Source: MH13 sp039026935 (GTDB lineage Bacteria > Pseudomonadota > Alphaproteobacteria > Rhizobiales > MH13). Taken from it: 64,000 nt of DNA. This document shows positions 35,585-44,493 of the stretch, in pieces (the first letter of the stretch is position 1; each line of letters begins with the position of its first letter). Location of the stretch: the NCBI GenBank assembly GCA_039026935.1, contig JBCCLK010000002.1, positions 62,001 to 126,000 of the forward strand, in the 5' to 3' direction. A program made the translations under genes and the position numbers. A model generated the notes under the pieces. That model saw only the letters and a program-made list of their open reading frames with translations. It did no database searches and was not told the DNA's origin.

Positions 35585-35750
35585 CAAGGCAATGGTTCCA
35601 CCCTCCCGGAGATCAATCTCCAAGCGAGCGAAACCGTTTTGCCTATCTTAGTTGAACTTTAGTGGGCTCCCGACCAATCCCGCAACCGCTTCACAATCGT
35701 GCAATGCCGTAAAGGTGTGCACTTTATGGTGAAGTGGAGGGGCAGAATGC

Positions 35751-36743
35751 TTATCCGTTTGGCAAAAGCACTGTTGCGCCAGTGGTTTGACGGGCTTCGA
35801 GTGCTTCGTGCGCCTGAGCGACCTCCGACAATGCAAAGCGCTGGCTGACAGGAACGGAGACGGCGCCAGACGAGACAACGTCAAACAGATCGTTGGCTGT
35901 CTCTTCTAGCATGGGCCGCGTCGCGATATAGGCGAACAGTGTCGGGCGCGTCACAAAGAGCGAGCCTTTGGGCCCAAGAATGCCAAGGTTGAACGCATCC
36001 ACCGGACCTGAGGCATTTCCAAACGAGACCATGAGCCCGAATGGTTTGAGGCAATCCAGTGAACCATCAAAGGTCGACTTTCCAATCGAATCGTAGACCA
36101 CATCGCATTTGTTGCCGTCGGTCAGGCTGTCCACTTGGGCCACAAAATCCTCGGTCTGGTAGTTGATACAGTGCGCATAGCCATGCTCAAGCGCCAGGGC
36201 ACACTTCTCACGTGTTCCAGCGGTTCCTATAGCCTTTGCGCCCAAATGCTTGGCCCACTGCCCTGCGATCAAACCAACACCACCTGCTGCGGCATGGAAA
36301 AGAAGCGTCGTGTCAGCGGTGACATTAAACGTTTTGCGCAAGAGATAACGGGCCGTCATACCCTTCAACATCATCGCGGCGGCGGTCTCATCACTGATGT
36401 CGTCTGGCACTTTGAGGGCAATGTCTGCCTTGATGATACGATGGCGCGCATAGCTTCCAAGCGGCCCGACATAGGTAATCCGATCACCAACGCTAACGCT
36501 GGTAACATCTGACCCAACGGCAGTAACGCGGCCACACCCCTCATGGCCCGGCGTGAATGGTGTGCCCGATGGTGCAGGGTAGAGCCCGTTTCTGAAATAG
36601 ACATCAATGTAATTCAGTCCGATTGCGGTATGCTCAATAACGATCTCATCCGCTGATGGGTCAGCAAGGGTAATGTCTTCCAACTGCATCGCCTGTGGGC
36701 CGCCTGTTTCATGAACCAGGATTGCTTCAGTTGGCGTTGGCAT
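35751..36743 (-). CDS. NADPH:quinone oxidoreductase-type zinc-independent MDR protein
   Basis: A 330-residue medium-chain reductase of the quinone oxidoreductase (zeta-crystallin) group. GLNYIDVYFRNGLYP and TPFTPGHEGCGRVTAVGS are the N-terminal signature, and the NADPH loop is HAAAGGVGLIAGQWAKHLGA. The ATG at 36743 has GGGGGA upstream at about 7 bases, while an in-frame TTG at 36758 overlaps that site. It is divergent from the UbiH-like gene. Confidence 0.92.
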   Translation of the reverse strand: MPTPTEAILVHETGGPQAMQLEDITLADPSADEIVIEHTAIGLNYIDVYFRNGLYPAPSGTPFTPGHEGCGRVTAVGSDVTSVSVGDRITYVGPLGSYARHRIIKADIALKVPDDISDETAAAMMLKGMTARYLLRKTFNVTADTTLLFHAAAGGVGLIAGQWAKHLGAKAIGTAGTREKCALALEHGYAHCINYQTEDFVAQVDSLTDGNKCDVVYDSIGKSTFDGSLDCLKPFGLMVSFGNASGPVDAFNLGILGPKGSLFVTRPTLFAYIATRPMLEETANDLFDVVSSGAVSVPVSQRFALSEVAQAHEALEARQTTGATVLLPNG

Positions 36744-36873
36744 GATGATTTCCCCCAATTGGTGTCGTGCTCTGCTGGCGCCCTTGCTTTGCAGGCACCA
36801 TTAGGCGGGATGCCGCATTGACCGACCCACGCCTTGGATCCACCTAAGACTATGGACGCGCAGGAGCAACCGC

Positions 36874-38151
36874 ATGGCGACAAGGATGAACATGATCTCC
36901 GATCGACCAGAGACGCAAACACACTTTGACTGCCTCATCACGGGGAGTGGCCCAACTGGCATGGTGGCAGCACTCAGAGCCGCTCACGCTGGCCTTCAGG
37001 TGGCGCTCATCGGGCCGTCGATAAACGTTGAAGACAAGCGGACCACGGCCATCCTTGGCCCATCACTCGACGCCTTAGCAGATGTCGGGCTTGCAACCGC
37101 CTTTGATGCTATCGGCACACCATTGATGACGATGCGTATCCTGGATGGGTCTCGCCGCCTTCTGCGTGCACCAGCCATATCATTTGGGTCGGATGAAATT
37201 GAACGCGATGCATTTGGGCTTAACTGCAGGAATGGCGACATCAATCGAACGCTGGATGACGCCGTGCGCGCTAGCAACGCAATCACCCGTTTTGAGGGTT
37301 TTGCGGGGATCATTGACCTTTCCAACCGCCCTGCCCGCGTCACGCTCGACAGTGGCAAGACGGTCACTGGAAAGGCGATTATCGCTGCCGACGGACGCAA
37401 CTCCCCGTCCCGTAACGCTGCTGGCATTTCGGTACGCCGCTGGTCCTATCCACAGACAGCGGCCGTTGGGACGGTGTCCCACGATAAACCGCATGACTTC
37501 ATTTCGACCGAGCTTCATACCGAAACGGGACCTTTCACCTTCGTGCCTTTGCCCGATCAGGACACCGATAGCGGATATCGCCACCAATCAAGCTTCGTGT
37601 GTGTTCTCTCTCCCGACCTGGCCGAGAAATTCTCCGCGATGGAAGCGCACGCTGCAAACCGCTTTCTCGAGAAACGATCTCTACACGTGCTCGGACAGCT
37701 ATCTTTGCAAGCCCCAGTTCAACTTTGGCCACTTGGAGGCCTTCTCGCTGGCTCCTTTGCAAAACGAGGGGTCTTTTTGACCGGCGAGACCGGTCACGCC
37801 TTCCCGCCCATTGGTGCGCAAGGGCTTAACCTGTCGATACGCGATGCAATGGACGCAGTTTCCACTGTGGCAGAAGCGCTTGATGAGGGACGTGATCCCG
37901 CTTCAATGTTGGTGGCGGCGCGCTATAACGCGAAGAGGCGTGCAGACGTATGGTCGCGGACGCTGGGTGTCGATGCACTCAACAGATCACTTCTTACCGG
38001 CAACTTAGCAATCCAGGCTGCACGAGCCGTGGCTCTTGGAGCTGCCTCGCGATCATCGCGCTTGAAACAAGGCCTCATGGTTGCCGGTCTTGCGCCCTTA
38101 TCTGTGAAGAGTGCTCGCGACGCCCTACAAAAAATTGCGCGCCCTGCCTGA
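36874..38151 (+). CDS. UbiH/UbiF/COQ6-family FAD monooxygenase
   Basis: A 425-residue flavin hydroxylase most likely acting in ubiquinone ring hydroxylation. It has the Rossmann FAD motif GSGPTG (24-29), a central IIAADGRNSPSRNAAGI (DG motif) and the second FAD segment LTGETGHAFPPIGAQGLNLS. GGAG lies 7 bases before the ATG. Which ring carbon it hydroxylates cannot be read from sequence. It is convergent with the second chemoreceptor and shares a terminator with it. Confidence 0.9.
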   Translation: MATRMNMISDRPETQTHFDCLITGSGPTGMVAALRAAHAGLQVALIGPSINVEDKRTTAILGPSLDALADVGLATAFDAIGTPLMTMRILDGSRRLLRAPAISFGSDEIERDAFGLNCRNGDINRTLDDAVRASNAITRFEGFAGIIDLSNRPARVTLDSGKTVTGKAIIAADGRNSPSRNAAGISVRRWSYPQTAAVGTVSHDKPHDFISTELHTETGPFTFVPLPDQDTDSGYRHQSSFVCVLSPDLAEKFSAMEAHAANRFLEKRSLHVLGQLSLQAPVQLWPLGGLLAGSFAKRGVFLTGETGHAFPPIGAQGLNLSIRDAMDAVSTVAEALDEGRDPASMLVAARYNAKRRADVWSRTLGVDALNRSLLTGNLAIQAARAVALGAASRSSRLKQGLMVAGLAPLSVKSARDALQKIARPA

Positions 38152-38168
38152 TTTGGCAGAGCGCGCTT
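38131..38168. terminator. Bidirectional terminator between the UbiH-like gene and the chemoreceptor
   Basis: GCGCGC (38137-38142) plus CTGCC pair with GGCAG plus GCGCGC (38161-38166), with one internal mismatch and a 6-base loop. The minus strand continues AATTTTTTG, a good T-run for the chemoreceptor transcript; the plus strand has only TTTG. The loop contains the UbiH-like stop codon. Confidence 0.8.
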
Positions 38169-38191
38169 TGTCATGTGATAAAACTGGTGCG

Positions 38192-39880
38192 TTAAGCGGC
38201 CTGCCGCACTTTGGTGAGGAATTCTTCCATCGCTGAACGCATGGAACTTGAACGGCCATTGAGCGTGCCGATGGCGTCCTTCATGGAAGAACTCATCTGC
38301 TCGGCGCTTACTGCCGCATCGCGCATCTCACCGACAGAACCGGAAACTGTGTTGGTTCCACTTGCCGCTTCTTGGATGTTCCGCGCAATCTCAGCCGTGG
38401 TGGAGTTCTGCTGCTCGGTGGCAGCCGCCATGGCGGCGGTACGCTCGGCGATATCCTTTACCATGTCCGCAACTGACGCTGTGGACGAGATGGAAGCGTC
38501 AGCCGCCGTCTTCATCTCTGAAATCTGACGATCAATCTCTTCGGTCGCCTTACCAGTCTGCTCGGCGAGTGCCTTCACCTCGGTCGCAACAACAGCGAAG
38601 CCTTTGCCAGCTTCACCAGCGCGTGCGGCCTCAATGGTCGCATTGAGCGCGAGGAGGTTGGTCTGTTCAGCGATATCGGTGATAATTTTGGTCACATCAC
38701 CAATCCGTTCGACCACGTCGCGAAGCTGTTCAACGGAGGTGTTGGACCGCTCCACGCCTTGGGACGCATCATTGGAAGCAGTCGAAACGCCATTAACCAA
38801 CTGATTGAGCTCCGAAATCGAGGCTGTGAGTTCCTCGGTTGCCGAAGCTGCCGTGTTCACATTGGTGGTGGCAAGATCAGAAGCGCCAGCAGCATCAGTC
38901 GACCGCTGCGAGGTCGTGTTCGCGATCCGAGACAGTTCATCGGCGGAACTGCTCAGGCCCCCAAGATCCGAAATGATCGCCTCCGTCGTGGAGAACACTG
39001 TGCGCTCGAAACCTTCAGCCAATTCATTGAGCATTGAGCGACGCGCAGCATTGGTTTCGTCAAGCGACTGCGCTGCCTCCGACTCCAGGTGCTTTGTTCG
39101 CACTATATTGTCGCGGAAAGAGCCCAGCGCACTCGCCATGGAACCAATCTCGTCACTGCGCCCCTCAAAACCGATCTCCTCGCTGGTATCGCCGGACGCA
39201 AGCCGTTTGGTAACCTCTGAAAGGCGCGCCAATGGTGCGGATATCAGCTTGTGATTGAGCAGGCCAAAGATAATGGACAAAACCACCAAAATCGCGCCGC
39301 CCATCAAGGAGGCCTGCATAGCGCGGCCGAGCGTGGCATTTTGTGCATTGAGCACACGCGCGGTGCGTGCACCAGCATCTGTTTTAAGAGCCTGAAAACC
39401 ACCCAGAATGTTTGCGAGCAGAGCATCGCCCTGACCAGTGGTTTCCATCGCCCTCGCGAGGTCCACGGTGAAGGGCGCTCGCATGTGTGAGAATTGTACC
39501 TGCATGTAGGTGCTCGACCATGACTGCCAGGCGTTTTGGATATCGCGCACATGCCCGGCATACGGGCCGTCAAGCCGCGATGCGTTTGACTGTAGCTGAT
39601 CAAGCTGCGCACTTATGGTCGCGGTTGCGTCCATCGCTTGCTCGCGCATTGTCTGTTCGCCGGTCAAAACGAAGGATCGTGCGGCAAGAACCTGATCGAG
39701 GACGGAGGCGCGCACAACTTCTACATCGGTGACGAGGCTATTTGCGACCGTCACAGCGGTGACAGCGTTGCGGCCTTGCGAGATGCTTTGCGAGACGAAG
39801 GCACCGGAAACTCCAGCGATCACAGCAAAGCAAAAGAACGCAACAGCGCCCTTTTTGGTAACGGATAAATTGTTCAGCAT
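38192..39880 (-). CDS. Methyl-accepting chemotaxis protein
   Basis: A 562-residue chemoreceptor. Membrane helix at about 8-30, periplasmic helical sensor 35-185, second membrane helix 187-210 and HAMP (PLARLSEVTKRLASGD) follow. The long signalling domain has EQTNLLALNATIEAARAGE at its tip, and the protein ends FLTKVRQAA without a CheR tether. The ATG at 39880 has GGAG 7 bases upstream, preferred over an ATG 15 bp earlier. A periplasmic Cache-like protein gene lies 22 bp upstream on the same strand. Confidence 0.95.
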   Translation of the reverse strand: MLNNLSVTKKGAVAFFCFAVIAGVSGAFVSQSISQGRNAVTAVTVANSLVTDVEVVRASVLDQVLAARSFVLTGEQTMREQAMDATATISAQLDQLQSNASRLDGPYAGHVRDIQNAWQSWSSTYMQVQFSHMRAPFTVDLARAMETTGQGDALLANILGGFQALKTDAGARTARVLNAQNATLGRAMQASLMGGAILVVLSIIFGLLNHKLISAPLARLSEVTKRLASGDTSEEIGFEGRSDEIGSMASALGSFRDNIVRTKHLESEAAQSLDETNAARRSMLNELAEGFERTVFSTTEAIISDLGGLSSSADELSRIANTTSQRSTDAAGASDLATTNVNTAASATEELTASISELNQLVNGVSTASNDASQGVERSNTSVEQLRDVVERIGDVTKIITDIAEQTNLLALNATIEAARAGEAGKGFAVVATEVKALAEQTGKATEEIDRQISEMKTAADASISSTASVADMVKDIAERTAAMAAATEQQNSTTAEIARNIQEAASGTNTVSGSVGEMRDAAVSAEQMSSSMKDAIGTLNGRSSSMRSAMEEFLTKVRQAA

Positions 39881-39902
39881 CGTTGCTCTCCCCAACTCAA
39901 GC

Positions 39903-40535
39903 TTAGCTGTCGGCGCCGCTGCGGCGCTGAAGTTCTGTTAGATTGACCTCAATGGTCGCTGCGCCAATGGCGCGCGTCCCATCTTGGCTTGGGATGCTCA
40001 TGTTGAGCTGGGCACGCCAGATGTTGAATTCGTCATCCCACTCCGCTTCATCGATAAAGACGGCATCGGGCCCAACGTTGAAGGTGTTGGTGAACTTTGC
40101 CTCGTCACCTTGCCAATAGTCACCGGTGATCGCGCTCTGGCCGACGTTGAGGCCTTTGGAGTCGACGATGAACATTTCATAGTAAAGCCCCAGTGCACCC
40201 GATTGAACGCGGGTGAGAAAACTGGACAGTGGGGTCGACAGCGTCGCAGCAATGAGCGGCTGCTCTTCCATCTCGCGTTCCGCACGCCATTGCTGATCCA
40301 GAGCATCAATGCCTGCCTGTGTAAGGCTGGCGTGACGTTCAGATTGCGCCTCGACCATCATTTGAACGATTGGGTTGGAGAGCCATTCACGCGTTTGTTC
40401 GATAAACTGTTGCGTGATCAAACTCTGCGGATCCGGCGCAGTGCCCTGTGCCGCAAGGGGGGCTATACCCATGGCCACGAATAGGCTGGCAAAAATGCTC
40501 CGCCCTATGAAAAAATTGGATATTTTCATCCCCAT
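39903..40535 (-). CDS. Stand-alone periplasmic Cache-like sensor protein
   Basis: A 210-residue exported protein with signal peptide ending near LAAQG (about 29-31) and no further membrane helix. The core contains YYEMFIVDSKGLNVGQSAIT (119-138) and DYWQGDE (139-145), which resemble the ligand-pocket strand-loop of PDC/Cache sensor domains. A helical first half (35-110) precedes it. It is transcribed just ahead of the chemoreceptor, so it may supply ligand information to it. Family membership is by pattern only, and the function of soluble Cache proteins is little known. Confidence 0.65.
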   Translation of the reverse strand: MGMKISNFFIGRSIFASLFVAMGIAPLAAQGTAPDPQSLITQQFIEQTREWLSNPIVQMMVEAQSERHASLTQAGIDALDQQWRAEREMEEQPLIAATLSTPLSSFLTRVQSGALGLYYEMFIVDSKGLNVGQSAITGDYWQGDEAKFTNTFNVGPDAVFIDEAEWDDEFNIWRAQLNMSIPSQDGTRAIGAATIEVNLTELQRRSGADS

Positions 40536-40685
40536 AACCCACTACCTTTCGTCGCTGTTGCTACCTAAGGTATGCTGATGGCTATGTTACCATTGGGTTA
40601 AGTATGCCTACGTTTCAGGCACAAAGCTTAGGCTTTCGGAGAAGACGGCAGACGATAGTGCTTTGAATTCTCACCAGAAAACTGA

Positions 40686-41648
40686 TCAGTTGGGAAACAG
40701 ATCCGCGGGAATATGTTGCCCGGTCACAAGAAGGATCATGACGGTAAGCGTAGGGATAGAAACAACGGTGCCCACGAGTACCATAGAAGACGCACGTTCC
40801 ACCCACACATCATACTGACGGGCCATCACAAAAACATTCAAAGCAGGCGGTAGCGAAGCCATGAGGATCGCGGTGTAGACCCATATCGGATCATAGTCTC
40901 CAGCCCAGGACAAAAGCACCCAAATGAGAAGCGGGTGCACAGCCAACTTCACAAACAAAAGCCACGGCACTTCGCTTGGAACCCGCCTCAGAGGGCGAAG
41001 TGCTATTGTGACGCCCATTGCAAACAAAGCGCATGGCGCTGCCGCGCCGCTTAGAAACTCAATGAGACGCTGTACCGAGGTGGGCGGTTCAAAATGGATG
41101 GCGGCTGCGAAAATACCCGCTGCACTGGCGAGAATGAAGGGGTGGAGTACAATCTTGCGCGCGACGGTCAAGGCGATCACGATGGGACGATCCTGGTTTG
41201 CGCCGCTTAGCGCCATCAAGATCGGCGTTAGGATGAACTGAAGCGCATTGTCGAAACAGAAGATAAGTGCCGTCGGCACTGCTGCGGGGCTCCCCAGTAC
41301 AGAGAGCGTCAGGCCAGGGCCCATATACCCGATATTGGAATACGACCCGGCCACACCCTGCATTGCCGCCTGATCAAGGCTGGATCCGCGCAGAACCGCG
41401 ACGATGACGGCAAGCATGTATACCAGATAGGCGCAGAACGTTGTGACGATAATGAACGACCATCCCTGAAGCTCATCAAGCGGGGTTGAGGATAGCAGGT
41501 CGAAAAAGAGCGCTGGCAAGGCGACATAGATGATGAAGAAGTTGAGCCATCCAAGGCCTTCTTCTGGCAACTTGGAAAGTCGCCCGGAGAAAAAGCCCAA
41601 AAAGATGAGGCCGAAGAACGGCGCAACAAGAGCAAGGATTTCTGCCAT
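40686..41648 (-). CDS. AEC (auxin efflux carrier-like) family transporter
   Basis: A 320-residue inner-membrane protein starting MAEILALVAPFFGLIFLGFFSG with ten hydrophobic segments in the usual five-plus-five AEC arrangement. GYMGPGLTLSVLGSP (about 115) and PCALFAMGVTIAL (about 235) are the two broken-helix regions. The frame is open 56 codons further upstream, but that stretch is polar and unlike the family, so the ATG at 41648 was chosen. Substrate unknown; malonate, malate or amino acids are typical in the family. It is divergent from the acyltransferase gene. Confidence 0.88.
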   Translation of the reverse strand: MAEILALVAPFFGLIFLGFFSGRLSKLPEEGLGWLNFFIIYVALPALFFDLLSSTPLDELQGWSFIIVTTFCAYLVYMLAVIVAVLRGSSLDQAAMQGVAGSYSNIGYMGPGLTLSVLGSPAAVPTALIFCFDNALQFILTPILMALSGANQDRPIVIALTVARKIVLHPFILASAAGIFAAAIHFEPPTSVQRLIEFLSGAAAPCALFAMGVTIALRPLRRVPSEVPWLLFVKLAVHPLLIWVLLSWAGDYDPIWVYTAILMASLPPALNVFVMARQYDVWVERASSMVLVGTVVSIPTLTVMILLVTGQHIPADLFPN

Positions 41649-41833
41649 ACGGCCTTGAAAGCGATCCGAAGACGTCGGGTTTGATTGTCCACTCATCGTC
41701 CGACGGCATGGCGTGTTCGACAAGCCCAAGAATGACGATGCGGCGCGCTGTGTACACTTTATAGAGATGCCTGACCGCTGGGCCTGCGCTCGGCGCTTGC
41801 GTTGATCTGATCTCAAGGCTACCTCCGCGCGCT

Positions 41834-42760
41834 ATGACGCTTCCTGCCGAAAAGAAACCGACGCTCGCCGATTGGGGCGGCTATATCGCTATGCGCACCC
41901 TTAGGGCTTGCGTTCTCGGCCTTGGGATCAGACGCGGTGTCGCGTTAAGCGGCTGGTGCTGGAAGATGATTGCACCCCTCACCAAAAGGCAGGCTCGTGC
42001 GCTCTCTCAAATGGCAGCGGCGATGCCTGAGCTGAGTGCTCAAGAACGCGACAGAAACGTCCGCGCCATGTGGCAGGGTTTGGGCGAGACATTTGCAGAG
42101 GGCCTTATTCTGGACCGCCTCATGGAGCTTGACGGGGTGGTATCCATCGAAGGCGCGGATTTGTTTCACCAAGCCACAAACGCAGATACACCCACCACTG
42201 GCATGGTGATCATCTCGATGCATTCAGGCAACTGGGAGGTCTTAGGCCTGGGTGCCCGAGATATTGGTTTGGAAGCAGCAGCTCTCTACCAGACAGTTGC
42301 AAACCCACTTGTTGATCGTAAGCTTCGCGACACCCGCAGCCACTATTGGAAGGCGGGGCTTATCTCGAAAGGCTCACACGCTATCAAACGCACCGTCGGC
42401 CTTTTGCGAGCTGGAAAAGGCGTTGGTATCATGGCTGACCAACGCCAGGCAGGCGGTTTGAGCGTACCTTTCTTTGGGCACCCTGCTCCGTCCACACCTT
42501 TGCCTGCGTCTCTCGCACTGCGAACAGGATCCCGTCTCATCGCGTGCCGAGCGAAACGGATGGGCACGTGCCGCTATGTTTTAGAAGTCAAAGAGCTGCC
42601 CGTCACGCAAACACTCGATCGCGACGCGGATATCGAGCGTCTCTTGATAGCTATTCACGCGCAGTTTGAGGCGTGGATACGCGAACGCCCGCATGAATGG
42701 ATGTGGGCGCATCGCCGTTGGTCTCGCGAGGTTCTTACGGCAAGTCCAGGCATGGAGTAA
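41834..42760 (+). CDS. LpxL/HtrB-like lipid A biosynthesis acyltransferase
   Basis: A 308-residue inner-membrane-associated acyltransferase of the lauroyl/KDO-lipid IV group. It has the catalytic H-x4-E motif in ISMHSGNWEVLGLG (His130, Glu135), then GVGIMADQRQAGGLSVPFFG, and ends with the family's RERPHEWMWAHRRW. It probably adds a secondary acyl chain to lipid A. The acyl donor and position cannot be told. Confidence 0.92.
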   Translation: MTLPAEKKPTLADWGGYIAMRTLRACVLGLGIRRGVALSGWCWKMIAPLTKRQARALSQMAAAMPELSAQERDRNVRAMWQGLGETFAEGLILDRLMELDGVVSIEGADLFHQATNADTPTTGMVIISMHSGNWEVLGLGARDIGLEAAALYQTVANPLVDRKLRDTRSHYWKAGLISKGSHAIKRTVGLLRAGKGVGIMADQRQAGGLSVPFFGHPAPSTPLPASLALRTGSRLIACRAKRMGTCRYVLEVKELPVTQTLDRDADIERLLIAIHAQFEAWIRERPHEWMWAHRRWSREVLTASPGME

Positions 42761-42868
42761 GGCAGTTTGCGACCAAAGCTTGGGTAGAAAGTGTGCGGCG
42801 CAACATGCACGCTTACAACACCATTGCCTCTCAAAACTCATCGTCTCCTGTATCTTCGGTGGCTACCC

Positions 42869-43921
42869 ATGACGTCAAAGACACCGCATGCCTTTTTCAA
42901 ATCATTGGCCATCGGCGCGCCAGAACCGTTCCGTGAGCCGCCAACACGGGTTGAGCGCATGATTCATTTCGTGCCGCCTCACATTGAAAAGGTGACTGCC
43001 AAGATCGGGGCGATTATCCCGAAAGTAGACGTGATCCTTGGCAATCTGGAAGACGCTATCCCTGCTGATCAAAAAGAGGCAGCTCGTGTTGGCTTCATCG
43101 AACTCGTCAAAGCCAACGACTTCGGCCAGACTGGACTTTGGACGCGAATCAACTGCCTCAACTCACCTTGGATCCTTGATGATGTGACAAAGATCGTTGG
43201 AGCGGTCGGGGACCGGCTGGATGTAATCATGTTGCCCAAGGTCGAGGGGGCATGGGACATCCACTATCTGGATCAATTGCTTGCACAGTTAGAAGCAAAG
43301 TATCAGGTATCGAAGCCGATTCAGATTCATGCGATCCTGGAAACGGCAGAGGGCGTAAAGAACGTCGATGCAATTGCGACATCCAGCCCGCGCATGCATG
43401 GCATGAGCCTTGGACCTGCCGATCTTGCAGCTTCAAGGGGCATGAAGACAACACGCGTTGGTGGCGGGCATCCTGACTATAGCGTTCTTGCCGATCCAAG
43501 TGGGAACGACGCGCCCCGCGCCAGCGTTCAGCAGGATCTTTGGCACTACACCATCGGCAAGATGGTGGACGCGTGTCTATCTGCAGGCCTCAAGGCATTT
43601 TATGGGCCCTTTGGGGATTTCTCGGATCCCGATGCCTGTCGGGCACAATTCCGGAATGCTTTTCTCATGGGGTGTGCCGGCGCCTGGACGCTTCATCCCA
43701 GCCAGATCGATATCGCTCGTGAGGTTTTCAGTCCGCCGGCCAGCGAGGTAGCGTTCGCGATGCGCATCCTTGATGCCATGCCCGATGGTACCGGTGCGGT
43801 TATGATTGATGGGAAAATGCAAGACGATGCCACCTGGAAACAGGCTAAGGTGCTGGTAGATCTCGCCAAGCAACTTGCTGAACGTGATCCTGCGCTTGCA
43901 GACGTTTACGGCCTCACGTGA
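42869..43921 (+). CDS. HpcH/HpaI aldolase/CitE family protein (malyl-CoA lyase-like)
   Basis: A 350-residue TIM-barrel lyase of the CitE/malyl-CoA lyase superfamily. VILGNLEDAIPADQKEAAR (metal- and CoA-side loop), LWTRINCLNSPW, IMLPKVEGAWDI, IHAILETAEGVKN and GMSLGPADLAASRG match the family's consecutive strands, with the metal-binding Glu in LETAEG and an Asp in GPADLA. Subfamily (malyl-CoA, beta-methylmalyl-CoA or citramalyl-CoA lyase) cannot be settled. The frame opens at 42791, but the first 26 residues are not family-like. The ribosome site is weak. The stop lies in a perfect 22-bp palindrome. Confidence 0.82.
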   Translation: MTSKTPHAFFKSLAIGAPEPFREPPTRVERMIHFVPPHIEKVTAKIGAIIPKVDVILGNLEDAIPADQKEAARVGFIELVKANDFGQTGLWTRINCLNSPWILDDVTKIVGAVGDRLDVIMLPKVEGAWDIHYLDQLLAQLEAKYQVSKPIQIHAILETAEGVKNVDAIATSSPRMHGMSLGPADLAASRGMKTTRVGGGHPDYSVLADPSGNDAPRASVQQDLWHYTIGKMVDACLSAGLKAFYGPFGDFSDPDACRAQFRNAFLMGCAGAWTLHPSQIDIAREVFSPPASEVAFAMRILDAMPDGTGAVMIDGKMQDDATWKQAKVLVDLAKQLAERDPALADVYGLT

Positions 43922-43928
43922 GGCCGTA
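43907..43928. repeat. Perfect 22-bp palindrome across the CitE-family stop codon
   Basis: TACGGCCTCACGTGAGGCCGTA reads the same on both strands over 43907-43928; the TGA stop is 43919-43921. Folded it could act as a 3' stabilising hairpin, but no T-run follows. Confidence 0.75.
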
Positions 43929-44024
43929 GTGACCCGCTCACCCAATCAGAGTGTCGTTGTCGTCCGACCATCATCTGAAAAGCTGACCCGGTCACCAGGT
44001 CACAACACAGTGTTTACCAACATG

Positions 44025-44049
44025 GTTGAAAGTGAACGGATTGCCCCAT
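44025..44049 (+). promoter_or_regulatory. Sigma-32 (RpoH)-like promoter of hspQ
   Basis: GTTGAAA at 44025-44031 and CCCCATAG beginning 44044, with 13 bases between GTTGAA and CCCCAT, resemble the heat-shock consensus CTTGAA-N13-15-CCCCAT. It is 27 bp from the hspQ ATG, on the right strand for a heat-shock gene. Confidence 0.65.
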
Positions 44050-44076
44050 AGCTATCGAGATAGAAGGAGCTATGCC

Positions 44077-44397
44077 ATGAGGACAGCACGTTACGCGATT
44101 GGCGATGTCGTTAAGCATCGCATCTACCCGTTCCGGGGCGTAGTCTTTGACGTCGACCCTACATTCAGCAACACCGAAGAATGGTGGGAAGCAATCCCGC
44201 CAGAGGTACGCCCCCATAAAGATCAACCTTTCTATCATCTCTTGGCCGAGAACGAAGAGACTGAGTACGTCGCTTATGTTTCCGAACAAAACCTTTTGCC
44301 AGATGATAGCGATCAACCGCTGCGCAACACGCAGATCGCCGAGTTTTTCTACGAAGGGCCAGATGGCGGGCTTGTCTATGCTGGCCAGGCACACTGA
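44077..44397 (+). CDS. hspQ: Heat shock protein HspQ
   Basis: A 106-residue cytosolic protein of the HspQ family, a heat-shock specificity factor for Lon protease in other proteobacteria. It starts TARYAIGDVVKHRIYPFRG, continues DVDPTFSNTEEWWEAIPPE and ends with a VAYVSEQNLLPDDSD segment, all family features. AAGGAG lies 7 bases before the ATG; an in-frame TTG 51 bp upstream is unsupported. A sigma-32-like promoter precedes it and a bidirectional terminator follows. Confidence 0.93.
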   Translation: MRTARYAIGDVVKHRIYPFRGVVFDVDPTFSNTEEWWEAIPPEVRPHKDQPFYHLLAENEETEYVAYVSEQNLLPDDSDQPLRNTQIAEFFYEGPDGGLVYAGQAH

Positions 44398-44435
44398 AGT
44401 TTGATTTCAATAAAGGTGATCGAGCCATCACTAAT

Positions 44436-44467
44436 AAAAAGGCGGCTGAACCTAGCCGCCTTTTTTT
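44436..44467. terminator. Bidirectional terminator between hspQ and ialB
   Basis: GCGGCT (44443-44448) and AGCCGC (44455-44460) form the core stem, extended by the flanking A-run and T-run, with loop GAACCT. Seven T follow on the plus strand and a T-run on the minus strand, so it serves both converging genes. Confidence 0.9.
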
Positions 44468-44493
44468 CATATGTAGACCCTGAAAGACGCTAT

